Source: an uncultured Bacillota bacterium (GTDB taxonomy: Bacteria; Bacillota_I; Bacilli_A; RFN20; CAG-449). From it: a stretch of DNA of 30,175 bases. Below the pieces are notes generated by a model. The model worked only from the letters and a program-made list of their open reading frames with translations. It was not told where the DNA came from and made no database searches. The position numbers and the translations under genes are program-made. Of the stretch, positions 7,987 through 16,764 are shown piece after piece (the first letter of the stretch is position 1; the number at the start of each line of letters is the position of its first letter). The stretch lies in assembly GCA_905204225.1 (NCBI GenBank), contig CAJKZK010000009.1, positions 1-30,175 of the forward strand. The letters are read 5' to 3'.

Positions 7987-8960
7987 TGCCTACGAATAAA
8001 TGCTCAATCTTAAAAAGAATATATTCTTTTTTAATAGATTTTGTAATTATTTTAATTACTAGTCTTGTTTTTGAAATGGCTTGTAGTGTGCCACTTTTTA
8101 ATGTATGTTTCTCTTTTCAAAATAAATGTAATACATTAATTGTTGAACAAGTTAAAACAGGATTATATTATTTTATTGATGAAAATTATGTTATTGTCGC
8201 TAGTGATGAAAATACTGAAGATGAAATTATTTCTTGTTATCAACAAAAAAAATCTTTATATAATGTAAAAAGCCTTGTTTATCAAAAATCTGATGTATAT
8301 AAAAGTGATTTTTATCTTACTAGTTTAGATAAATTTAATTATTTATATGATGAATGTAATTATATTAATAAAGAAAAAGAGAAAAGTGGATTATTTTCTT
8401 ATATTGATAATCAATATGTATTTAAAGAAGATGTTAGTGAAGAAAAAAGGATTGAATTTTGTGATGAAATATTAAAAAACACTAATAAAGCATTTTCTAT
8501 TTATAAAGATGGTAAAATTAATAATTTATTAAATGAAGTTTCTATATTGAGAATAAGCTCAAAAGCTTTTAGTTACCTTATAATGATTTTAATTTTTGTT
8601 TTTATTATTCCTTTATGTAATAAATATAAAGCTACTATTGGTCAATTATTTTTAAAATTATCTGTTGTTGATAAATATTATGTTTATGCAGGTTGGTCAT
8701 TTTTGTTATTAAGATCATTAACTATTTTTATTTTTGAAATAATGATTGGTATTTTTACATTTGGTATTGTTCCTTTAATAAGTTTTTTTATGATGTTAAT
8801 TTTAAGAAATGGTTATTGTTTGCATGATTTAATTTCTTTTACTCAAGTAGTAGATAGAAGTGAGTTTGAACCTTTTAATAATTTGAAAGAATATAATGAT
8901 TTTATTAATGAAGAAAAAGAGAATATAGATAAATCATTGAGGAGACCTTATGAATCTTAG
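7986..8960 (+). CDS. RDD-family membrane protein 2
   Basis: A 324-residue paralogue of its neighbours. TM1 contains KRIYSFLIDF; an outer loop of about 150 residues holds two related segments (TGLYYFIDENYV and SGLFSYIDNQYV), suggesting an internal duplication. TM2, the ATIGQLFLKLSVVDK motif, TM3 and the closing CLHDLISFTQVVD follow. The two segments also match segments in the third gene's loop, so these genes arose by tandem duplication. Translation is coupled to the first gene by one-base stop/start overlap (TAATG), and its end overlaps the third gene by 11 bases. Function unknown. Confidence 0.83.
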   Translation: MPTNKCSILKRIYSFLIDFVIILITSLVFEMACSVPLFNVCFSFQNKCNTLIVEQVKTGLYYFIDENYVIVASDENTEDEIISCYQQKKSLYNVKSLVYQKSDVYKSDFYLTSLDKFNYLYDECNYINKEKEKSGLFSYIDNQYVFKEDVSEEKRIEFCDEILKNTNKAFSIYKDGKINNLLNEVSILRISSKAFSYLIMILIFVFIIPLCNKYKATIGQLFLKLSVVDKYYVYAGWSFLLLRSLTIFIFEIMIGIFTFGIVPLISFFMMLILRNGYCLHDLISFTQVVDRSEFEPFNNLKEYNDFINEEKENIDKSLRRPYES

Positions 8961-9744
8961 AATAAAAAGAATTTTATCATCATTAATTGATTTTTGTATA
9001 ATGTTAGGACTTTTCTTTTTTTTGAGTTATATTTATTCATTAATATTTATACAAAATAATGAAAAATATCAAAATTATGCTTCTGAAGCTAATCAAATAT
9101 TACTTTCTTCAGGTTTGTTTAAAGAAGAAAAAGGTGAACTTATTGAAATTGATACTTTAATTGATGATAAATTAGATTCATTTTATAAAATGACATATAA
9201 TGGTAAAGATCCATATCCTTATATAGATAATGTTGATAAATATGTTTCTTATAATGAGGCTAAAGAAAAAAGTGGTTTGTTTCATCAAACTAGCAGTGGT
9301 AATTATGTTCCTAATCAAGATAAAAAGGATGAAGAATTTGCTTCTTTTTATAAAAAAGAATTAAATAAAGCTGAAATATCTTTATATAATTATTCTAATT
9401 ATAAGAATTTAAAAAAATATATTGATAAAATTAATAAAATTGGCGGTTACACTAATATTGTGATAAGTAATGTTCTTATTTATTTAATTATGCCTTTTGT
9501 ATTAAAAGATAAAACTATTGGTGAGAAGATTTTTAAATTAAAATTGGTTTCTCAAGATAATAATAAAGCAAGTATTGCTCAACATTTTGTTAGATTTATT
9601 GCTTGGTTTATGATAGATATATTAATGAGTACTTGGTTGTTTTTTATGCCAATTACTATTAATATGATTATATTTTTGATTGATAAAAAAAGTCGAGGTA
9701 TTGCTGATTTATTAGCAGTTACTATGATTGTTGAGGAAGAATAA
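8950..9744 (+). CDS. RDD-family membrane protein 3
   Basis: A 264-residue RDD protein. It shows TM1 with RILSSLIDF, an outer loop of about 130 residues with two SGLF segments (SGLFKEEKGELIEI and SGLFHQTSSGNYV), TM2, the DKTIGEKIFKLKLV motif, TM3 and a final RGIADLLAVTMIVEE. In the last motif the usual H-D is replaced by A-D. The ribosome site GAGGAG sits inside the preceding gene. The arrangement suggests a hetero-oligomeric membrane complex made of the three RDD proteins, which is inference only. Confidence 0.83.
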   Translation: MNLRIKRILSSLIDFCIMLGLFFFLSYIYSLIFIQNNEKYQNYASEANQILLSSGLFKEEKGELIEIDTLIDDKLDSFYKMTYNGKDPYPYIDNVDKYVSYNEAKEKSGLFHQTSSGNYVPNQDKKDEEFASFYKKELNKAEISLYNYSNYKNLKKYIDKINKIGGYTNIVISNVLIYLIMPFVLKDKTIGEKIFKLKLVSQDNNKASIAQHFVRFIAWFMIDILMSTWLFFMPITINMIIFLIDKKSRGIADLLAVTMIVEEE

Positions 9745-9875
9745 TGAAGAGAAAAGAAGATGATTTAGCTAAATTAGATGGTGTAAAAGTTCCTATGTGG
9801 GCAAAAATATTATCATTTGTTATTTCGTTTGCAATAGCATTTGTTTTATTTTATTTTTTATCAAGGGCATTTTAA
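9744..9875 (+). CDS. Small single-pass membrane protein, 43 residues
   Basis: A short open frame with a TAATG stop/start overlap to the third RDD gene. It encodes a charged N-terminus (MKRKEDDLAKLDGV), a conserved-looking PMWAKI turn and one transmembrane helix (about residues 20-40). GAGGAAG lies seven bases before the ATG. Codon use, coupling and the clean charged-then-hydrophobic layout support a real gene. It may be a small subunit of the RDD assembly. Confidence 0.65.
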   Translation: MKRKEDDLAKLDGVKVPMWAKILSFVISFAIAFVLFYFLSRAF

Positions 9876-9877
9876 TT

Positions 9878-10213
9878 ATGTTTGAAGCAAAATATGAACC
9901 TCTTTATTTAGATGAAAAAACATATAAAGAAATTGATAATTTTTATCAATATTTTATTATGGAAGAAGATAATTTAATTAAGGCTCTTTATAATAAAGAC
10001 AAAAATTATATGGCTCATTTTGAACATAATCTAGAAAAAGTATTTTTTAGATATAATAAAAAATTAAGATATGTTTTTGAAAAAAAGGAAGATATATATT
10101 TTTTTAAATTTTATTATGGAAGAAATTCATATTTATTAACAATAAGCAACGAATTTCTATCTTTTAATGTAAAAAAATTAAAACATAATTGGGTATTTGA
10201 AATTTCTAAATAA
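9878..10213 (+). CDS. Hypothetical 111-residue protein at the end of the RDD operon
   Basis: I do not recognise it. The protein is soluble-looking, rich in tyrosine, phenylalanine, lysine and asparagine, with a central helix-rich segment (IDNFYQYFIMEEDNLIKALY) and alternating beta-type residues after about residue 65. The ATG at 9878 is preferred over an in-frame ATG at 9797, because AAGGG (9863-9867) precedes it and the longer version would overlap the 43-residue gene almost entirely. It starts two bases after that gene's stop. No catalytic motif is evident. Confidence 0.6.
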   Translation: MFEAKYEPLYLDEKTYKEIDNFYQYFIMEEDNLIKALYNKDKNYMAHFEHNLEKVFFRYNKKLRYVFEKKEDIYFFKFYYGRNSYLLTISNEFLSFNVKKLKHNWVFEISK

Positions 10214-10214
10214 A

Positions 10215-10228
10215 AATAAACGCTTTCA
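10215..10228 (-). promoter_or_regulatory. Candidate cre-like operator (catabolite control)
   Basis: The minus strand reads TGAAAGCGTTTATT. This fits the CcpA cre consensus TGNAANCGNWNNCW at every position but the C near the end. It lies 45 bases upstream of the transporter promoter, where CcpA or another LacI-family regulator could act. No regulator gene is in the window, so this rests on the match alone. Confidence 0.35.
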
Positions 10229-10272
10229 TAGAAAAATATAAAGAATTTTGTCAATAAGATTTTCTTTTATGT

Positions 10273-10300
10273 TTGAAAAATATCATATATATGATATTAT
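10273..10300 (+). promoter_or_regulatory. Probable promoter of the ABC transporter-nuclease operon
   Basis: TTGAAA (10273-10278) and TATTAT (10295-10300) are separated by 16 bases. Transcription would start about 35 bases before the ATG of the ATPase gene, whose ribosome site AGGAGG lies at 10330-10335. A partial palindrome ACTTTTT-T-AAAAAGT (10312-10326) sits in the leader. No gene upstream reads into this 128-base gap without a pause, and the operon changes subject here. Confidence 0.5.
10279..10298. promoter_or_regulatory. Perfect 20-bp palindrome in the promoter spacer, likely operator
   Basis: AATATCATATATATGATATT is an exact inverted repeat with no spacer. It fills the space between the -35 and -10 boxes, so a dimeric repressor bound here would block RNA polymerase. 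Perfect 20-bp symmetry is hard to get by chance even in AT-rich DNA, though ATAT content lowers the surprise. Confidence 0.5.
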
Positions 10301-10341
10301 AAAATTGTAACACTTTTTTAAAAAGTATTAGGAGGATCCTT

Positions 10342-11517
10342 ATGGAAGTAAAACTTGTTAATCTTACTAAAGTATTCAGCAAGAAAGAAGGAGATGTGGT
10401 CGCAGTTGATCATATCAATATCACTATTCCTACTGGAAAATTAGTCGGATTACTTGGACCTTCAGGATGTGGAAAATCTACAACTCTTTATATGATTGCA
10501 GGTTTACATCGCCCTACTGAAGGAGAAATTTATTTTGGTGAAAATGAAGTTAGTGCTTATCCACCAGAAAAAAGAGGAATTGGTCTTGTATTCCAAAATT
10601 ATGCTTTATATCCACATTTAACTGTAAAGCAAAATATTATGTTCCCATTAGAAAACAAGAAAATGCCAAAAAAAGAAGCTGAAGAGAAAGCTCTTGAATA
10701 CGCTAGAATTGTTGGCATTGAAGGATTAATGGAAAGAAAACCTGGTCAATTATCAGGTGGCCAACAACAAAGAGTTGCTATTGCTAGAGCTCTTGTTAAA
10801 GAACCTGACGTATTATTGCTTGATGAACCATTATCAAATCTTGATGCAAGATTACGTTTACAAACAAGAGAAGAAATCAAAAGAATTCAAAGAGAAACAG
10901 GCGTTACCGCAATTTTTGTTACTCATGATCAAGAAGAAGCAATGTCTATTTCTGATGAAATTGTCGTTATGAATTTTGGTGTTGTTCATCAAATTGGTAA
11001 ACCACAAGATGTTTATAATGAACCAGTTGATATGTTTGTTGCTAAATTCTTAGGAACACCTCCTATTAATATTCTTCCAGCTACATACAATGTAGAAAAA
11101 GGTAAAGTTCATTTCTTTAATGATTATTTAAAAGAAAAAATATTAAAAACAATTAATTTAAATCCAAATGAGAATAAAGAAGTTGTTGAAGAAGTTGAAA
11201 ATGTAGAAATTAATAATGATCAAATTAATGAACAAGTTGAAACTGTTGTTGAAGATAAACCAGTTGAAAATGTTGATTTATTTATTGGTATCAGACCTGA
11301 ATTTGTTAAGGTTGATGAAAAAGGTAAATATAAAGTAACTGTAGAAATGGTTGAATATATTGGCCGTGATAAAACAATGATTTTTAAATTTAAAGGTCAA
11401 GATACAACTTGTAAAGCTATTGTCCCAGGTGATGTAGAAATTGAACCTGGACAAGAAGTTAAAGTAAGTTTAAAAAGATTCTTTATTTTTGATAAAGACG
11501 GAAAGAGACTTCTATAA
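10342..11517 (+). CDS. CUT1-type ABC transporter ATP-binding protein (MsmK/UgpC-like)
   Basis: The 391-residue energising subunit of a carbohydrate-type importer. Walker A is GPSGCGKST at 39-47, Q-loop Q85, signature LSGGQ at 137-141, Walker B with D161 and E162, and switch histidine H195. The MalK-type regulatory/TOBE region follows from about 235. It carries an unusual acidic insertion at about 272-311, rich in Glu, Val and Asn, absent from ordinary MalK or UgpC. AGGAGG precedes the ATG. It overlaps the next gene by one base. In Gram-positives such ATPases can serve several binding proteins, so substrate is not implied by this subunit. Confidence 0.95.
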   Translation: MEVKLVNLTKVFSKKEGDVVAVDHINITIPTGKLVGLLGPSGCGKSTTLYMIAGLHRPTEGEIYFGENEVSAYPPEKRGIGLVFQNYALYPHLTVKQNIMFPLENKKMPKKEAEEKALEYARIVGIEGLMERKPGQLSGGQQQRVAIARALVKEPDVLLLDEPLSNLDARLRLQTREEIKRIQRETGVTAIFVTHDQEEAMSISDEIVVMNFGVVHQIGKPQDVYNEPVDMFVAKFLGTPPINILPATYNVEKGKVHFFNDYLKEKILKTINLNPNENKEVVEEVENVEINNDQINEQVETVVEDKPVENVDLFIGIRPEFVKVDEKGKYKVTVEMVEYIGRDKTMIFKFKGQDTTCKAIVPGDVEIEPGQEVKVSLKRFFIFDKDGKRLL

Positions 11518-12518
11518 TGGAAAATCAAGTTGCTACAACTAATGAAATAAAAAAGACAAAAAAGAGAAGAAATAATAATTCTCAAATGCTTGAATGGAAA
11601 AAAGATGGTTGGAAAGCTTTGATTTCTCTTGCTCCAGCAATGATTATATTGACGATTTTTACTTTTTATCCAATTATTAATACTTTTGTCGTTTCATTCT
11701 TCCCAAATTACAATTATATAACTGATAATTTTGGTGCATTTGGGTTTGATAGTTATGTAAAAGTTTTAACTGATGCTGAATTTTGGCGAGCAATGGGAAA
11801 TACCGCTTTAATGGTCCTTGTTTCGGTACCTTTAAGTATCGTTATTGCTTTGCTTATTACTGTTTTATTGAATTCAATTAAAGTATTACAAGGTTTTTTC
11901 CAAGTGGTATTTTTCTTACCTTATGTTACTAATGGTATTGCTTTTGGTTTGGTTTTCTCAACTATTTTCTCACCAATGGATTATGGTTTAGTTAATTCAC
12001 TTATTACAATGTGTGGTGGTGATCCTGTTGCTTGGACAGGAACTGCTGCGACAATTCCTTATTGGGCTGGTATTTTTGTTATTACAGTTTATGCAATATG
12101 GAATGGCTTAGCATTTAAGATATTAGTTTTCTTAAGTGGTATTCAAGGAATTGATAAACAATATTATCAAGCTGCTCAAGTTGATGCTACTCCAAAATGG
12201 AGAGTATTTACTAAAATTACTGTTCCATTATTATCACCAATGATTTTATATATTACTATTACTTCATTGATGGGTGCATTTAAATCATATTCTTCAGTTG
12301 TTTCATTATTTGGCGAAGATATGGGTAATGGTCAATCTAGTACATTTATTACAGCAGTTGGTTATATTTATAAATATTTTAATTATGTAACTACTGGTGG
12401 ATTAACAGGAGCGTCGCTTCTTTCAACAGCATCTGCTGCTGCATTGATATTATTCGTATTTATTATGATAATTACATTTGTTCAAATGTGGGCAAATAAA
12501 AAGAAAGTTCATTATTAG
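11517..12518 (+). CDS. ABC transporter permease, MalF/UgpA type
   Basis: First membrane subunit of the importer, 333 residues with six main transmembrane helices and a positively charged N-terminus (KKTKKRRNNN). The cytoplasmic EAA loop that contacts the ATPase is seen near residue 215: YYQAAQVDATPKWRVFTKIT. This follows the form A-x-V-D-A/G-A...F..I..P typical of CUT1 permeases. TAATG overlap with the ATPase gene couples translation. The helices and loop match UgpA/MalF-like proteins of sugar or glycerol-phosphate importers, and family membership does not define the transported compound. Confidence 0.93.
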   Translation: MENQVATTNEIKKTKKRRNNNSQMLEWKKDGWKALISLAPAMIILTIFTFYPIINTFVVSFFPNYNYITDNFGAFGFDSYVKVLTDAEFWRAMGNTALMVLVSVPLSIVIALLITVLLNSIKVLQGFFQVVFFLPYVTNGIAFGLVFSTIFSPMDYGLVNSLITMCGGDPVAWTGTAATIPYWAGIFVITVYAIWNGLAFKILVFLSGIQGIDKQYYQAAQVDATPKWRVFTKITVPLLSPMILYITITSLMGAFKSYSSVVSLFGEDMGNGQSSTFITAVGYIYKYFNYVTTGGLTGASLLSTASAAALILFVFIMIITFVQMWANKKKVHY

Positions 12519-12527
12519 GAGGTTAAT

Positions 12528-13598
12528 ATGTTACAAGAAAAAGACGATATTAAAAATCCTGAAATAATAGAAGAAAAAATTATTGAAAATACTGAAAAAG
12601 AAGCAGTTGCTGAAGTATTAACTACAGGAATAGAAGAAACTAAAAAAGTAAAAAAACAAAAAAATAAATATAGCGAACAACATTCTGAATTATATTTTGA
12701 AAGTGAAGCACAAGCAAAAAGATATGAAATTAAAAGAAGATTTAAATTATTCTTTATATATTTCTTCTTAGGTGTCGCAGCTTTATTTACTTTAATTCCT
12801 TTTTATTGGATGATTATTACTTCATTCAAGAGTACTGAAGAATTAACAAGAATTCCTGTTACATTTATTGCAACAACTCCTTTCCATGCAAAAAATATTT
12901 CTGAGGTTTTTGCTAATTACATATCAGTATTCAGTGTAACTGGAAGAAATGGTGACATTCTTTTATTAAGATATATTGGTAATACATTATTAGTTGCAAC
13001 TTTGTCAACTTTATTGTCTACATCAACAACAATCTTAGCAGCATTTGCTTTCTCTAGACTTGAATTTAAAGGTAGAGAATTCTTATTCTCATTATTGCTT
13101 GCTACTATGATGGTTCCTGGTGAAATGATGATTATGACAAATTTTACTACTATTGCTAACTGGGGATTACTTGATACTTATATTGCTTTAATTTTACCTT
13201 TTGGAGCATCTGTATTCTATACATTCTTCTTAAGACAAAATTTTAAGCAAATTCCAAATGAATTATATTATGCAGCTAAAGTTGATGGAAATTCTGATTT
13301 TAGATATTTATTTAGAGTTATGATTCCTATTGCTAGACCTGCAATTATTACTGTTTTAATTTTATCAATGATTGGTAGTTGGAACGCATATATTTGGCCA
13401 AGAACAGTTTCACAAGGAGAAGAATTAAAATTAATTACTGATGGATTAATGTCAATGTTCTCTAGTGAATCTGGCGGTGATACATCTAATTTAAGAATGG
13501 CTGCTACAACTGTAGTAAGTATTCCATTACTTCTTGCATTTGCTTGCTTTAAGAAGTATATTATGCGAGGTGTTTCTCGTTCTGGTATAAAAGGCTAG
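12528..13598 (+). CDS. ABC transporter permease, MalG/UgpE type, with acidic N-terminal extension
   Basis: Second permease of 356 residues. Six transmembrane helices lie after about residue 75, and the EAA loop reads YYAAKVDGNSDFRYLFRVMI before a conserved P-I-A-R-P. The first 70 or so residues are an extra, charged, Glu/Lys-rich cytoplasmic tail not present in ordinary MalG-type permeases (normally about 280 residues). The ATPase has a similar acidic insert, so the two additions may interact. AGGAGG precedes the ATG by six bases. Confidence 0.92.
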   Translation: MLQEKDDIKNPEIIEEKIIENTEKEAVAEVLTTGIEETKKVKKQKNKYSEQHSELYFESEAQAKRYEIKRRFKLFFIYFFLGVAALFTLIPFYWMIITSFKSTEELTRIPVTFIATTPFHAKNISEVFANYISVFSVTGRNGDILLLRYIGNTLLVATLSTLLSTSTTILAAFAFSRLEFKGREFLFSLLLATMMVPGEMMIMTNFTTIANWGLLDTYIALILPFGASVFYTFFLRQNFKQIPNELYYAAKVDGNSDFRYLFRVMIPIARPAIITVLILSMIGSWNAYIWPRTVSQGEELKLITDGLMSMFSSESGGDTSNLRMAATTVVSIPLLLAFACFKKYIMRGVSRSGIKG

Positions 13599-13651
13599 TA
13601 TTTATTTACTAAATCGTGATAGTCGACGCTTAATAGACTAAGGAGGCAAAA

Positions 13652-15175
13652 ATGAAAAATAAAATTTTAAAATTAGCAGTCTCTGCATTTATCTTAATTG
13701 GTGCAAGCGCTAGTTTAACTTCATGTGGCAATTCTGTTGCAAATGCTGGTGAAGCATTTGAAATGAAAACACTTGATGATTTAAGAGCTAATTCAACTGA
13801 AGATAAACCAATTCAAGTTTCTTTCTGGCATTCATTTGGACACAATATTTCAAGCCAATTAGAACCACTTATTGAAAGCTTCCAAGAAGAAATGGCTAAA
13901 CAAAAAATCTATATTAAAGTTGATGCTAAATCAACTGGTGGTGGATATGATGGATTAAGAAGTAGAGTTAATATGGGTACAAAATCTAATTCTATTCCTA
14001 CAATGGTATTAGGTTATCCAGATCACTTTGCTGATTATATTGATTCAAATATTTTATTACCACTCGATTCATATGTAAATTCTACAGATACTAATATTGG
14101 TTTAACTGGCGATTATGCTTGGGATGATTTTGTAGAATCATATCGAAATGAAAATATGTTAGACGCTACAGGTGATGGAAATAAAAATATTGTAGGTATT
14201 CCATTCAATAAATCAACTGAAGTAATGTATTATAACGCTACAGCAGTTGATCCAATTTTAACAGCTAAAGGTTATATTAATTCTACAACTGGTAAATGGG
14301 ATAATCCTACTTGGGATCAAGTATGGGATGTATCTCAAGAATTAATTAATTCTGTAAAATCTTCTACAGGTCTTAAATGGACTACAACAGGTGATTATAC
14401 TAAATCAGTTGATTATCCTACCTTTATTGATTCAGAAGCAAACTTCTTTATCACAACAGCTAGACAATGGTGTTCTTCTAATGAAGAAGCTAATAAAGTT
14501 TATACTGCTCAAGATGGAAATGGTGGTAAAGTAACATTTAAAAATGATATAGCAAAATCTGCTCAAAATTATTTTGTTGAAAAAGCAAATGCTAAATTAT
14601 GGAATATTCCAAAGAAAGTAAACCAAGCTTATGGCTCTAATTTATTACAAAATGGTACATCATTTATTTCAATTGGATCAACAGCAGGTGTTAATAATAA
14701 TGACTCAGCTAGATATGAATTAAAATGTACTTCAATTCCTCAAAGAGAAGGTGGAGTAAAAGCTGCAATTCAACAAGGTACAAATTGTGCAATTTTATCT
14801 AAAAATTCTAATAATTTAACTAGATTATCAGCATGGTTATTAATTAGATATTTAACTTCAACAGAAAATACTACAAAATTCTCAATGAAGACAGGTTATT
14901 TACCAGTAAGAAATAGTGCTAAAACAAGTAAAGTATTTACAGATTTCTTAGCAGCTGAAGAAGATCCATTTGATGGAAATGCTGCAAAATGTTTTAATGC
15001 TGCATATACTGAAATTAATTATTTCTATACTGATATTGCATTTACAGGTTCATCAATTGTTCGTGATAAAGTTGATTCAATGATTCAAACATTATATTGT
15101 CAAAATAAGACTGTTGATGAAGTCATGACTGCTGCATATAACGAAATTAAAACATTTGGTATTAAATGTGAATAG
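13652..15175 (+). CDS. ABC transporter substrate-binding lipoprotein (UgpB-like, cluster B)
   Basis: Surface-anchored binding protein that delivers ligand to the permeases. A signal peptide ends in lipobox LTSC, with Cys25 as the lipidated residue. After it come the type-I CUT1 binding-protein hallmarks: PIQVSFWHSFGHN near residue 57, a TVPTMVLGYPDH-like strand, and GIPFNKSTEVMYYN near 180. The 507-residue length is somewhat above the usual 420-450. The preceding 53-base gap holds a short stem (TAGTC...GACTA) and AAGGAGG, suggesting processing or extra translation, as expected for a binding protein needed in excess. Ligand unknown; the downstream nuclease points to a nucleic-acid product rather than a plain sugar. 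Confidence 0.92.
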   Translation: MKNKILKLAVSAFILIGASASLTSCGNSVANAGEAFEMKTLDDLRANSTEDKPIQVSFWHSFGHNISSQLEPLIESFQEEMAKQKIYIKVDAKSTGGGYDGLRSRVNMGTKSNSIPTMVLGYPDHFADYIDSNILLPLDSYVNSTDTNIGLTGDYAWDDFVESYRNENMLDATGDGNKNIVGIPFNKSTEVMYYNATAVDPILTAKGYINSTTGKWDNPTWDQVWDVSQELINSVKSSTGLKWTTTGDYTKSVDYPTFIDSEANFFITTARQWCSSNEEANKVYTAQDGNGGKVTFKNDIAKSAQNYFVEKANAKLWNIPKKVNQAYGSNLLQNGTSFISIGSTAGVNNNDSARYELKCTSIPQREGGVKAAIQQGTNCAILSKNSNNLTRLSAWLLIRYLTSTENTTKFSMKTGYLPVRNSAKTSKVFTDFLAAEEDPFDGNAAKCFNAAYTEINYFYTDIAFTGSSIVRDKVDSMIQTLYCQNKTVDEVMTAAYNEIKTFGIKCE

Positions 15176-15183
15176 GTGCTAAT

Positions 15184-16737
15184 ATGAAAAAAATTATTAC
15201 AAGTTTTATTTGTTTAACTACAGTATTAGTAGGGTTGGCTTCTTGTTCAACAACAAATAATGAATCTTTATTTGATAAAGATCCTACAACATTTGATCAT
15301 TATTACAGTGATAAGATTTCTTTTGCGGATATGCATGTTGATATTAATGGTAAAACTTTCTTAGAAAATAGAATTGAAAAAGTAGATATTAAATCTGTTA
15401 CTGATGGCGATACTGCAGTATTTTATACAAAAGGTATGTCTGATTCATTTACTAATCCTTTAAAAAAAGAACATGATTATGTTACTTTAAGATTCTTAGG
15501 TATTGATACTCCTGAATCAACATCTTCAATTGCTCCATGGGGTAAAAAAGCATCCAATTATGCAAAAAGTTTATTAGAAAATGCTGAAGCATGTATTATC
15601 GATGCAACTAGTATTGATACAAGTAAATACACTAATATTTATGATACATTTGTTTCTGGTGTTAGACTTGATAGTAATGGTTCAAGATGGTTAGGTTTAG
15701 TTTGGTATTGCCCACAAGGATATGATGCTAATGATTTAAGTAATTATCGTTCATATCAATTAGATATTATTGAAGAAGGGTATTCATTCTATACTGGTAA
15801 TTTAGGTGAAACTGGTATTGTTTACACAGCTAATAAAAAAGAAGAACCAAAATTATATAGTAGACATGAAGAAAATTATGGTTCAATGTTACTTGGTGAT
15901 GTATTTTTTGAAGCTGATTTAAGAATGCAAGCACTTAAAAAGAGATATGTAGGTAGTGAAGTTGATCCAAATTATGATTATTCTACTACTCCTACTCAAA
16001 TGACTATAACTGATGCAGTTAAGAATTTTGATGAATTAACAAATAATTGCAAATATATTGCTTTGACAGGTGTTATTACAAGATTTGTGGGTGTTAATTT
16101 CTATTTTGAAGATGCTCAAGGAACCCCTTTATATGTTTATATGGGAATTAATGCTAAATCAATTGGATCATTATTTAAAGTTGGTGATACTATTAATATT
16201 CGTGGTAGATTATCTGAATATGGTGGACAAAAACAATTAACTGATATTGTTTATGCTAGAGATACATTTGTTAAAATTACTGATTCAAAAGATGTTGTTG
16301 CGTTACCTGAACCAATAACATTAGATCCAACAAAATTAAGTGTTGATTATTTAAATAATTATATTGGTAAATTAGTTAAAATTGATCTTCAATTTAAAAA
16401 TAGTAAAAAAACAGAAGCAAATATGTCAAAAGATATGTCATATACTGTTTATGCTAAAGATGTAATTTCTGGATTAACTGGTTCTTATAATACAATGAGT
16501 GTTCGTATTAATGGTACATTAAATCCAGGTTATTCTCTTGATGAAGTTAATGGAGCAGGCGCTTATGAAGGAAAAGGCTATATTAACAAAACAGTTACAG
16601 TAACTGGTATTATGGGTATTTACCTTGAAGAAGATTTAACTGCTACTACTAATGAACCATCATATCAATTGGTTTTAGGAAATAGAGAATTATTAGCTGA
16701 TGGAACTTATAAGAGTGACATGGTTGTCAAATCTTAA
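15184..16737 (+). CDS. Secreted nuclease lipoprotein: staphylococcal-nuclease domain plus OB-fold domains
   Basis: A 517-residue lipoprotein (lipobox LASC, Cys21). Residues about 65-215 form a thermonuclease (SNase) domain. D74 and D76 in VTDGDT, R103 in LRFLGIDTPES, D108, E111, and R168 in GSRWLG match the calcium and catalytic residues of Staphylococcus nuclease (D21, R35, D40, E43, R87). It should therefore be an active calcium-dependent DNA/RNA endonuclease outside the cell. Residues about 288-365 form an OB-fold nucleic-acid-binding domain (ALTGVITR, VGDTINIRG), and a second OB-like unit spans about 385-505. B. subtilis YhcR joins similar domains. It starts eight bases after the binding protein, in the same operon. 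Confidence 0.88.
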   Translation: MKKIITSFICLTTVLVGLASCSTTNNESLFDKDPTTFDHYYSDKISFADMHVDINGKTFLENRIEKVDIKSVTDGDTAVFYTKGMSDSFTNPLKKEHDYVTLRFLGIDTPESTSSIAPWGKKASNYAKSLLENAEACIIDATSIDTSKYTNIYDTFVSGVRLDSNGSRWLGLVWYCPQGYDANDLSNYRSYQLDIIEEGYSFYTGNLGETGIVYTANKKEEPKLYSRHEENYGSMLLGDVFFEADLRMQALKKRYVGSEVDPNYDYSTTPTQMTITDAVKNFDELTNNCKYIALTGVITRFVGVNFYFEDAQGTPLYVYMGINAKSIGSLFKVGDTINIRGRLSEYGGQKQLTDIVYARDTFVKITDSKDVVALPEPITLDPTKLSVDYLNNYIGKLVKIDLQFKNSKKTEANMSKDMSYTVYAKDVISGLTGSYNTMSVRINGTLNPGYSLDEVNGAGAYEGKGYINKTVTVTGIMGIYLEEDLTATTNEPSYQLVLGNRELLADGTYKSDMVVKS

Positions 16738-16764
16738 GTTTATAAATTAAGGAGAAAAATTAAA

